Source of the DNA: Lactococcus protaetiae
GTDB lineage: Bacteria; Bacillota; Bacilli; Lactobacillales; Streptococcaceae
Direction of reading: 5' to 3'
Length of the DNA stretch: 64,000 bases
NCBI RefSeq assembly: GCF_006965445.1
Contig: NZ_CP041356.1
Coordinates: 1,736,001-1,800,000, forward strand
Shown here: piece after piece, positions 56,197 through 63,834 of the stretch
Position numbering within the stretch: the stretch's first letter is position 1
How the letters are laid out: every line of letters starts with the position of its first letter
Made by a program: the position numbers and the translations under genes
The notes under the pieces: model-generated
Seen by the model: only the letters and a program-made list of their open reading frames with translations
Told to the model about the DNA's origin: nothing
Databases searched by the model: none

Positions 56197-56472
56197 AAAC
56201 AATAACGAATGGGTATGGTGCACACCCGATAACCGTTTTAAGATAACTGAGTTCGTCTTTCTAGAAACGAGTGAAAATAGATAAAAGCTAGAATCTGCGT
56301 AAACGCAGAAGCGTTTGGTTGCTCATTGTTTTTAGGCGACCAACCTTAAAATGTCCATAAGACAGTTTAAGTCCTAATTTTCGTCGTTTTGAGCAGTCGT
56401 GCTCACATCTTAAATCTGATGGCGCCTACAATGCAAAAAGGTCTTTTCGCCTTGCGTTGTAGCGCCTTTTTG
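56197..56472 (+). ncRNA. Candidate structured RNA of about 275 bases, unidentified
   Basis: It has its own promoter and ends in a strong terminator (GGCGC...GCGCC with T5, 56421-56471). Between are ordered hairpins: GGGT/ACCC (56210s), CTGCGT-AA-ACGCAG near 56300, TTGGTTGC/GCGACCAA (56320-56345), and GAGCA-GTCG-TGCTC near 56393-56406 nested in TTTAAG/CTTAAA. No open frame of note is present. I could not match it to tmRNA, RNase P, SRP RNA, a T-box or a common riboswitch; 6S RNA stays possible. Confidence 0.55.
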
Positions 56473-56485
56473 TATGCAAAAATAT

Positions 56486-56589
56486 ACTTCAAAGTTTCCT
56501 TCTTTTCATCCGAAAATAATAACCAAACTCATAAATAGAAGGAACTTTGAAGAAAATCAAACTCAGATATGCTATGTAAACTGAGTTTG
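56486..56589 (+). promoter_or_regulatory. Two hairpins in the eno upstream region
   Basis: CTTCAAAG...CCTTC (from 56487) pairs with GAAGG...CTTTGAAG (to 56552), and CAAACTCAG (56558-56566) with CTGAGTTTG (56581-56589). They lie between the candidate RNA and enolase, whose promoter was not clearly found. Confidence 0.5.
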
Positions 56590-56693
56590 CGTTTTAGACA
56601 CTAGAGTTCATTTTTTTGAGGTCAAAGAAAGCTATATCTTCTAATTTATGATTTCATAAAGTTGGACTCGCATCTTTAGAAAGGACATACAAA

Positions 56694-57965
56694 ATGTCAA
56701 AAGCACTTATCGAAAACATTCACGCGCGCGAAATCTTTGATTCTCGTGGCAATCCAACCGTCGAAGTTGATGTTGTCTTGAATGATGGCACACTTGGACG
56801 TGCAGCTGTACCATCTGGCGCTTCCACAGGAGATAGAGAAGCGGTTGAACTTCGGGATGGCGGCACACGTTTACAAGGAAAAGGTGTCGCAAATGCTGTC
56901 AACAATGTCAATGGTGAGATTGCGTCAGCGCTGACAGGGAAATCACCATTTAACCAAGCTGAAATCGACCAACTCTTGATTAAGCTTGACGGTACGCCAA
57001 ATAAAGCAAGATTGGGTGCCAATGCGATTTTAGGTGTATCGATGGCTGTTGCAAGAGCAGCAGCGAATAGTGAAAAAATCCCACTCTATCGCTATCTCGG
57101 AGGTGTTGACCTTGAGCTTCCTCAACCTTTCTTTAATGTCATCAATGGTGGTGTTCATGCAGATTCTGGTATTGATGTGCAAGAGTTCATGATTACGCCT
57201 GTCAAACGCGAAAGTTTCTGCGACGGTGTCGAAAAAGTGGCGAATGTTTATCATACCTTGAAGAAAATCTTGGCAGAGCAAGGGCTGGAAACGGCTGTTG
57301 GTGATGAAGGCGGCTTTGCTCCAAAACTTGGCTCGACTGAACACGCGATTGAAACACTTTACAAAGCCATAGAGACCGCAGGCTACACAGCAGGTAGTGA
57401 AATTGCCATCGCGCTTGACCCCGCGTCTAGCGAATTTTATGACAATGAAACACAGCTTTATCATTTTGAAGGTCAAAAGTTGACAAGTCATGATTTGCTC
57501 GCTTATTATGAAAATTTGGTGGCGAAATTCCCTGCGATTATCTCGATTGAAGATGGATTTTCTGAACATGATTGGGACGGTTTCGCCGCTCAAACAAAAG
57601 CTCAGGGAGACAAGATTCAACTTGTTGGCGATGATATCTTTGTGACCAATCCTGCGATTTTCGCCGAAGGAATTGAAAAAGGTGTGGCAAATGCGATTTT
57701 GATTAAATTGAATCAAATCGGAACTGTCACAGAATCCATCGAAGCCATAAAAATGGCGCGGAAAGCAGGTTATAACACGATGATTTCGCATCGTTCAGGC
57801 GAAACGGTTGATAGTTTCATCGCTGACTTTGCTGTTGCCATGCACGCAGGTCAGATTAAGACAGGTTCAATGGCACGCAGTGAGCGGATTGAGAAATATA
57901 ATCAATTTTTGCGAATTGAAGAAGAGTTAGGAGCTGCAGCAAGGCTTGCAAAGTTCCCTGAATAA
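56694..57965 (+). CDS. eno: Enolase
   Basis: Enolase converts 2-phosphoglycerate to phosphoenolpyruvate in glycolysis. The 423-residue protein has the family motifs [44 protein letters not shown] and [23 protein letters not shown] lies before the ATG. It is somewhat shorter than the main streptococcal enolase, so it may be a second paralogue. A near-perfect palindrome at 56923-56937 is read SALTG. Confidence 0.96.
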   Translation: MSKALIENIHAREIFDSRGNPTVEVDVVLNDGTLGRAAVPSGASTGDREAVELRDGGTRLQGKGVANAVNNVNGEIASALTGKSPFNQAEIDQLLIKLDGTPNKARLGANAILGVSMAVARAAANSEKIPLYRYLGGVDLELPQPFFNVINGGVHADSGIDVQEFMITPVKRESFCDGVEKVANVYHTLKKILAEQGLETAVGDEGGFAPKLGSTEHAIETLYKAIETAGYTAGSEIAIALDPASSEFYDNETQLYHFEGQKLTSHDLLAYYENLVAKFPAIISIEDGFSEHDWDGFAAQTKAQGDKIQLVGDDIFVTNPAIFAEGIEKGVANAILIKLNQIGTVTESIEAIKMARKAGYNTMISHRSGETVDSFIADFAVAMHAGQIKTGSMARSERIEKYNQFLRIEEELGAAARLAKFPE

Positions 57966-57969
57966 ACCC

Positions 57970-58514
57970 ATGTGGATTTTGCTTGCAGTTGTAGCTTCAG
58001 TATCAGCAGGTTTTACTTCCGTCTTATCTAAATTGGGCGGAAGTAAAATTGGATCAAATATGCTAACTTTGCTACGGACAATTGTCGTTGTGATGATGTC
58101 ATGGTTGATTGTCGCTCTTTTTGGGTCTTGGGGAAATGTCGGCGGCATAGCCTGCTATTCCTGATTTTGTCGGGTTTGGCAACTGGGGCTTCGTGGCTTT
58201 GTTATTATCGCGCCTTGCAGATTGGTAAGGTAGCTGGTGTTGTCGCAGTTGATCAAAGTAGTGTGCTGTTTTCAGTCATATTAGCGATTATTTTCTTGGG
58301 AGAACGTTCTAAGTTTGAAATAACGCTCATTGGTTTGCTCATCATAGCTTTAGGAATGTTCTTTATTGTCTTAGAGAGCAATAAAAATATTGATAAAACG
58401 TCAATTGCTGTGGCAACTTTTCTCGCTTTTCTATTTTTAAGAGAGAAACCAAGCAAGTTAACGATTTTGGGATTAGGATTCATTGTTTTCGGTAGGATTG
58501 TCATTGCTTTTTAA
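57970..58514 (+). pseudogene. EamA/DMT-family transporter, frameshifted and rearranged
   Basis: The first frame reads MWILLAVVASVSAGFTSVLS and ends at about 58163. The next frame continues LFLILSGLATGASWLCYYRA and further membrane segments. One C at 58151-58152 would join them as GGIALLFLIL. After LESNKNIDKTS the sequence jumps to LFLREKPSKLTILGLGFIVF, which looks like the end of a second EamA unit, so an internal deletion is also likely. It begins four bases after eno and ends just before repeat F. Confidence 0.7.
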
Positions 58515-58545
58515 CTTGAAAATCAGATGAAAACACGCTAGAATA

Positions 58546-58928
58546 ATGAAGTCAAGCCTTATTTAGCGGGATGTTTACCTCTTGCTAAATGTAGTCGGAC
58601 GAAATTCAAAGTTGCCATTTCACTTTAGCAAGTTGCGACTTCGACTAGGCACTTTCGTGCCGTAGCGAACCATTTCCCCTTACGACTTTATAGGATAGCC
58701 GTTTGCACGGATATGCTAGTTGTTTCATCTAGCCGATTGCGATTTGAACTTGCCACTTTAGTGGCTTAGTGAAATCGACGGCGTAGCAAAGCGAAGATAG
58801 AGCGAATGCTTCTATCGTTGTCGGCTCTGCTGATTTACGAATAGAGGACAAATGTTCTATGGATAACTGTGGTGAATCGACAGCGTAGCCCAAAGAGCGG
58901 AGATAGCACGCACTTGTTTTGATAAAAA
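58546..58928 (+). repeat. Composite hairpin-rich repeat, copy F
   Basis: It starts ATGAAGTCAAGCCTTATTTA, contains GCCACTTTAGTGGC (the TAAA hairpin read in the other sense) and ends GATAGCACGCACTTGTTTTG. Its middle is rearranged compared with copies A-C. Confidence 0.8.
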
Positions 58929-58930
58929 AC

Positions 58931-58979
58931 AAAGTCAAAGCTTGTAAAAAATTGCATTTTGGCAAGCTTTGACTTTTTT
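58931..58979 (+). terminator. Intrinsic terminator upstream of the crcB pair
   Basis: AAAGTCAAAGCTTG (58931-58944) and CAAGCTTTGACTTT (58963-58976) form a 14-bp stem with a T run, 17 bases before the first crcB start. It either ends transcription from upstream or acts as an attenuator. Confidence 0.8.
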
Positions 58980-58995
58980 GTGAGGAATTATTGAG

Positions 58996-59424
58996 ATGAA
59001 CATTATTATTGTATTTATTTTTGGTATTTTAGGTGGGCTTTCTCGCTATGAAATTAATACCTATCTTCCGAAAGTGGGGACTTTTCCACTTGCGACTTTA
59101 TTGATTAATCTTGTCGGCTGCTATCTTTTCACTTTCTTGATAAAAAATTATCTAGGTGCTAAAAACGTTCATGAACGTTGGGTTTTGGGCTTGGGGACAG
59201 GTTTTATTGGGGCTTTTACCACATTTAGCTCTTTCATGATGGATAGCGATAATTTGCTCGTTGCTGGTCATTATGGTCAGTTAATCTTTTATGTTTTGCT
59301 CACGATTTTTGGTGGTTTGCTTATGGCGATGCTTGGGATGTATCATGGAAGACTTGCAGTGACTTATCCGACAGCTACAGAGCTTGAAGATGAAGCAGAG
59401 GAAGAAAGAGAGGAAGAAAAATAA
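58996..59424 (+). CDS. crcB: Fluoride efflux channel, first subunit
   Basis: Fluc/CrcB proteins are small dual-topology fluoride channels. This 142-residue protein has four membrane segments, LINLVGCYLFTFLI and GLGTGFIGAFTTFSSFM, with the conserved Asn and the TFSSF phenylalanine pair. An acidic tail (EDEAEEEREEEK) is unusual. The stop overlaps the next start by one base. Confidence 0.93.
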   Translation: MNIIIVFIFGILGGLSRYEINTYLPKVGTFPLATLLINLVGCYLFTFLIKNYLGAKNVHERWVLGLGTGFIGAFTTFSSFMMDSDNLLVAGHYGQLIFYVLLTIFGGLLMAMLGMYHGRLAVTYPTATELEDEAEEEREEEK

Positions 59425-59780
59425 TGCTTGAATTTACGCTTATTGGTATTTCAGCTGGACTTGGTGCAGTTGTCCGCTATCTCTTTAGTAATCTCAATGT
59501 TATTTTCAAAAAAATTGGTTTTCCACTTGGTACTTATCTGGTTAATATTGGTGGGACGCTTTTTATCGGCTATCTTTTTGGCAAATTTGGCAATCAGGCA
59601 GAGGCTTATAAAATCTTCGCTACAGGTTTCTGTGGTGGTCTGACGACTTTTTCAACTTATAATTTTGAACTTTTTGATTTACTTGAAAACCATGATTATA
59701 AACATTTTGCAGAGTACTTTTTGCTTTCTTATGGCTTAGGATTTGTAGCGGTTTTGCTAGGACTTTGGTTAGCAAAATAA
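59424..59780 (+). CDS. crcB: Fluoride efflux channel, second subunit
   Basis: The 118-residue paralogue has LVNIGGTLFIGYLFG and ATGFCGGLTTFSTYNFE, the same motifs as its partner. Gene pairs of this kind code for the two halves of an antiparallel heterodimer. No fluoride riboswitch is evident upstream. Confidence 0.93.
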   Translation: MLEFTLIGISAGLGAVVRYLFSNLNVIFKKIGFPLGTYLVNIGGTLFIGYLFGKFGNQAEAYKIFATGFCGGLTTFSTYNFELFDLLENHDYKHFAEYFLLSYGLGFVAVLLGLWLAK

Positions 59781-59811
59781 TTTCTGCGACATATTGTTAC
59801 AAATAGAGCAG

Positions 59812-59841
59812 AAAAAGCATGGTTTAGTCATGCTTTTTTTG
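59812..59841. terminator. Bidirectional terminator between crcB and nadD
   Basis: AAAAAGCATG and CATGCTTTTT pair around GTTTAGT. The hairpin overlaps the last codons of nadD, read from the other strand. Confidence 0.8.
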
Positions 59842-60410
59842 ATAGAGTTTCTGAATTTTGATATAGTCTATCACAGATTTTGGTAAGAGATAGGTGGGTT
59901 CAATGTCAGCTGCAATCAGTTCTCGAATTTGGGTGCTTGAAATAGGAAGCAGTGGAACATCAATCCATCTTACAGGATAAGGGTGGGATTAATGGTCTCA
60001 GAGCGCTTGATTGCAACAAAAGTAACAAGATGAATTAATTCATCAATCTTATACCATTTTGGAAGGTAGTCAACCATGTCGCTGCCAATAATAAAATAAA
60101 AATCGCACTCAGGATGAAGCTTTGTCAGTGCTGACAGAGTATCATAAGTGTAAGATTTTCCGCCACGTTCGATTTCGCAAAGCTCCAACCCTAGACGCTG
60201 GTTGTCTTTAACAGCGAGTTCAAGCATTTTTACACGATGGACTGCGTCAATTGTTTCTTTTACATCAACATGAGGTGGAATATTTTCAGGCATGAGCAAT
60301 ACTATGTCAAGATTTAGCCGTTGAGCGACTTGGTCGGCAATCATCAAATGGGCGTGATGAATAGGATTAAAATTTCCACCCAAAAGTCCTACTTTTTTTC
60401 TTTTTTCCAT
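59824..60410 (-). CDS. nadD: Nicotinate-nucleotide adenylyltransferase, with one-base frameshift near the 3' end
   Basis: NadD adenylates nicotinate mononucleotide on the way to NAD. The protein has VGLLGGNFNPIHHAHLMIA, the nucleotidyltransferase G-G-x-F-x-P-x-H-x-x-H motif, and FIIGSDMVDYLPKWYKIDEL. The written frame stops after 146 residues (NPTLIL), but one more C in the CCC run at about 59985-59989 lets it continue HPYPVRWIDVPLLPISSTQI to a stop at 59824, with the SST-x-IR motif of the family and about 195 residues. As nadD is usually essential, a sequence error is the likely cause. A palindrome at 60122-60137 encodes LSALT. Confidence 0.88.
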
Positions 60411-60439
60411 GAGTAGATTATATCAAGATGTGAGGCTGC

Positions 60440-61040
60440 TTGTCCAGAACTCATGAAAATTGCCACTTGGTTTATGTGCTCCAGCACATAGCTTCGCATG
60501 ACCATTGGCTGTAAGCTGCTAAAGCAGCAACGCCAAATCAATGGACAGCGTAGTGCTGAAAGCACGTAGATAGGGAAAGACGGAGATGAGCAACGCTCAT
60601 TGGAGACTTTTATCTATTTTCCTGAGTTCTAAGTAGCCGAACTCAATTACAAGAGGTGAGCAACAGCGTCAAGAGTAGGAGAATTGCAATTGAGACTAGG
60701 TGCTTTGCCTTTTGTTCTTACCATTTCGTCTTGCCAGCTTTGCTGGATTGCGACTTGAACTTGCCACTTTAGTGGCTTAGTGAAATCGACAGTGTAGCGA
60801 AGCGAAAATAGAACGAATGGATAGCGGAGCGAAGCGAAGATGCAGGCTTTAGTAGCTAGCTTCGCATGACCATAGGACATTTGTCCTCTATCTCTAGGTC
60901 ACTAAAGTCCAATGCCAAATGACAATCAAACGGATAGCGGAGCAACGAAGTTTTGCATAGACCATTCACAGAACGGAGTGCGAAGCACGTAGCACTGTAG
61001 TGAGCATCGACAGTGTAACCCAAATACGCATTTGCTAAGT
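60440..61040. repeat. Composite hairpin-rich repeat, copy G (diverged mosaic)
   Basis: Modules from the other copies appear in a different order and in both senses: GCTGC-TAAA-GCAGC near 60511-60524, CCAGCTTTGCTGG, GCCACTTTAGTGGC near 60762-60775, and ends like GAGCATCGACAGTGTAACCC. No gene is seen in 60411-61458. Confidence 0.75.
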
Positions 61041-61458
61041 TAAAAATTTCGTCAGTACACTGACAATGTCGAAAATTTATTGAATACTCATCAAGGAACT
61101 TTTGGAGAGTTATGGATGGGTTATTATTTTGTCAGTATACTGACGAATTAATGTAAGTTATTGATAGCTCTGTAAGTACAAATTTACTGATAATTTTGAT
61201 AAAATAGACATTAGAAATGACTCAGCAAGCACGATGATTTATCAATTATTGTCGCTAGTAATGAAATTTTTGCGGGATTTCAAAATGGAACTAGTGCATA
61301 CTGAACTTAAAAAAATTAGTTTAGGTCAGTTCTTACTAAATCCTACGCAGTACATCAAGCACGGAAGGCAATCATAAACAGTATTAAATACTGTAATTGG
61401 AACGGAATTATCTGGATTTTTATTCTGTCAAACAGCAGTAATCGAAAGGAAAGTAAAT
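61041..61458. other. Region upstream of pncB with three inverted repeats
   Basis: GTCAGT-AC-ACTGAC (61051-61064) and GTCAGTATACTGAC (61131-61144) belong to the dispersed palindrome family. ACAGTATT-A-AATACTGT (61378-61394) is a separate 17-bp site 65 bases before pncB and could bind a regulator of NAD synthesis. A TAAAAT near 61199 is a possible -10 box. Nothing else is evident. Confidence 0.45.
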
Positions 61459-62931
61459 ATGCCACAGCTTTATCAAGATGACAGCCTCGCGCTGCACACC
61501 GATTTGTACCAACTTAATATGATGCAAACCTATTTTGAACTTGGACGTCACAAGCGTCATGCAGTTTTTGAGGTTTTTTTCCGCCAAATGCCTTTTGAGA
61601 ATGGCTATGCAGTCTTTGCTGGACTTGAGCGTATGGTTGATTATCTGAAAAACTTATCTTTTTCTGATACGGATATCGCTTATTTGCGAGAACTTGATTA
61701 TCCAGAAAGCTTTCTTGATTATTTGAAAAATCTCAAATTTACTGGAAATGTGCGTGCGATGCAAGAAGGTCAGCTTGTATTTGCAAATGAACCTATCGTT
61801 CAAGTGGAAGGTTCGCTTGCGGAGTGCCAACTGGTTGAAACAGCAATTTTAAATATTATTAATTTCCAAACTTTGATTGCAACAAAAGCGGCTCGGATAA
61901 AATCGGTTATTGGTGATGATCCTTTGCTTGAATTCGGAACAAGGCGTGCACAGGAAATGGATGCTGCGATTTGGGGAACACGTGCAGCGGTCATTGGTGG
62001 AGCTGATGCGACTTCTAATGTTCGGGCAGCGAAAATTTTTGGATTGACGGCAAGCGGAACCCATGCTCATGCACTTGTTCAAAGTTATGGAAATGACTAC
62101 GATGCTTTTAAAGCTTATGCCATGACCCATCATGATTGTGTTTTCCTCGTGGATACATACGATACATTGAGAGTCGGCGTGCCTAGTGCGATAAGAGTTG
62201 CGCGTGAATTTGGCGACAAAATAAATTTTCAAGGGGTGCGTATTGACTCTGGGGATATGGCTTATATTTCCAAAAAAGTTCGTCAACAATTGGATGAAGC
62301 AGGTTTTACAGAAGCAAAGATTTACGCATCAAATGATCTTGACGAATCAACCATTTTGAGCTTAAAGATGCAAAAAGCAAAAATTGATGTTTGGGGTGTT
62401 GGGACAAAATTAATCACAGCCTATGACCAGCCTGCATTAGGCGCTGTTTATAAGTTGGTATCAATGGAAGATGAACAAGGCGAGATGAAAGACACGATTA
62501 AGCTTTCAAGCAATGCTGAAAAAGTGTCTACACCAGGTAAGAAGCAAGTGTGGCGTATTACCAAAAAAGCGGATGGAAAATCTGAAGGGGATTATATCAC
62601 ATTTAGTGATGAGCGCCCTGATCAAGATGAGGAAATCTATATGTTCCACCCGCTCTATACCTATATCAACAAAAACATTCGTGATTTTAATGCGAAGCCG
62701 TTGTTAAAGCCAATATTTGTTGATGGAGAACTTGTCTATGATTTGCCAAGCCTTCCTGAAATCAAAACTTTTGCGCGTGAAAATCTTGATGAACTTTGGG
62801 ATGAATACAAGCGAGATTTGAATCCTCAGCCTTATCCTGTTGACTTGTCACAAGAATTGTGGAATCATAAAATGCGCTTGATTTCTGAAGTACGTACAAT
62901 CGTTTCAATGATGAAGTTGGATGAAAAATGA
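61459..62931 (+). CDS. pncB: Nicotinate phosphoribosyltransferase
   Basis: PncB makes nicotinate mononucleotide from nicotinate and PRPP with ATP. The 490-residue protein starts with DDSLALHTDLYQLNMMQTYF and has EFGTRRAQEMDAAIWGTRAA and the phosphate-binding VRIDSGDMAYISKKVR, typical of the long Gram-positive form. GAAAGGAAAG lies before the ATG. With nadD upstream and nadE downstream it forms a NAD salvage cluster. Confidence 0.96.
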   Translation: MPQLYQDDSLALHTDLYQLNMMQTYFELGRHKRHAVFEVFFRQMPFENGYAVFAGLERMVDYLKNLSFSDTDIAYLRELDYPESFLDYLKNLKFTGNVRAMQEGQLVFANEPIVQVEGSLAECQLVETAILNIINFQTLIATKAARIKSVIGDDPLLEFGTRRAQEMDAAIWGTRAAVIGGADATSNVRAAKIFGLTASGTHAHALVQSYGNDYDAFKAYAMTHHDCVFLVDTYDTLRVGVPSAIRVAREFGDKINFQGVRIDSGDMAYISKKVRQQLDEAGFTEAKIYASNDLDESTILSLKMQKAKIDVWGVGTKLITAYDQPALGAVYKLVSMEDEQGEMKDTIKLSSNAEKVSTPGKKQVWRITKKADGKSEGDYITFSDERPDQDEEIYMFHPLYTYINKNIRDFNAKPLLKPIFVDGELVYDLPSLPEIKTFARENLDELWDEYKRDLNPQPYPVDLSQELWNHKMRLISEVRTIVSMMKLDEK

Positions 62932-63413
62932 GAATAAGAGCGATAGATATATCTGACGCCCAAATTTTTTGGGAGTTAAAAAAGCAACTAGACACAGAAA
63001 CAAAGTTTATGATGTTAGAGCCAGATGAACGGAAGTTTGTTTTTGGTGAAACAATTGGTCAGATTGCAAGAATGGATTATTTGATTGGGGCTGAGGTTGA
63101 TGGAAAACTTGTCGGCTATTTATCAGCAAAGTGTGGAAAGGCAAATCGGATTAAGCAGACGGCTTATATTGTAGTTGGAGTTTTAGAAGATTTTCAACAT
63201 CAAGGCTTGGGAGGACGGTTTTTCGACGAACTTGACGAGTGGGCAAAAGAAAAGAAGCTCAAACGCTTGGAACTCACGGTCATGTCAAGAAACACGACAG
63301 CAATTGCACTTTACCAAAAACACGGTTTTGCCATTGAAGGCGTGCGTCGTCAATCAATGTGTGTTGATGATGAATTTATTGATGAGTTTTACATGAGTAA
63401 AATCTTTGAATAA
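62928..63413 (+). CDS. GNAT-family N-acetyltransferase
   Basis: The 161-residue protein has the acetyl-CoA loop VLEDFQHQGLGGRFFDEL (Q/R-x-x-G-x-G/A type) and LTVMSRNTTAIALYQKHGF. It overlaps pncB by four bases, so is co-translated with it. The closest look is to ribosomal or small-molecule acetyltransferases; the substrate is unknown. Confidence 0.9.
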   Translation: MRIRAIDISDAQIFWELKKQLDTETKFMMLEPDERKFVFGETIGQIARMDYLIGAEVDGKLVGYLSAKCGKANRIKQTAYIVVGVLEDFQHQGLGGRFFDELDEWAKEKKLKRLELTVMSRNTTAIALYQKHGFAIEGVRRQSMCVDDEFIDEFYMSKIFE

Positions 63414-63460
63414 TTCTGTCAGTATGCTGACAGAATCATCAGTAAAACTGATGATTTCTC
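63413..63460 (+). terminator. Two hairpins after the GNAT gene
   Basis: ATTCTGTCAG-TATG-CTGACAGAAT (63413-63436) is a CTGTCAG-family hairpin that starts in the stop codon. ATCATCAG-TAAAA-CTGATGAT (63435-63455) follows. They probably end the pncB transcript. Confidence 0.7.
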
Positions 63461-63834
63461 CATTCTGCCAGTTCAATAATCGGGTTAATCGTATTGAACT
63501 TACAGAGTAAATACTTACTGACAGTTTTGTCAGTATATGATACTAAGAGAAAGGAGCTGAGTTCATCTCCTGAGCGTAGCGATTAGATAAGATGGAATCT
63601 TGACTGTGCCAAGAACTTCCACTTTCTAATACTGTTTAATTTCTAAAAGGAACTTTTAGAAATTAAAGTTTGCCATAAACGTAATGTGTTAAGCTGGCAG
63701 ATAAGAAAAGCAAGGCTTTTCCCAATCGTCGCAAGGCAGCATATTTACAGTTCAACTACCAAATCTGCGTAAGCAGATTTAGAGATGAACTAGTATAAAA
63801 AACTACGTCCCTGAGAAGTCGGACTCATCTTATT
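63456..63834 (+). other. Leader region of nadE with several hairpins
   Basis: No gene is seen. AGTTCAATA/TATTGAACT (near 63471-63500), TACTGACA/TTGTCAGTA (63519-63537), GGAG/CTCC around CTGAGTTCAT (63553-63570) and a 12-bp stem AATTTCTAAAAG/CTTTTAGAAATT (63638-63664) are present. The modular hairpin repeat lies at 63749-63807. Confidence 0.5.
63749..63807 (+). repeat. Modular hairpin repeat before nadE
   Basis: AGTTCA (63749-63754) and TGAACT (63786-63791) enclose the inner stem AAATCTGC/GCAGATTT, then AGTATAA. Related copies lie near 35606-35652 and at 55307-55357. Confidence 0.65.

Noticed and set aside
58930-58995. Possible fluoride riboswitch upstream of the crcB pair
   Set aside because: The sequence is a plain 14-bp intrinsic terminator; the conserved fluoride aptamer core is not present.
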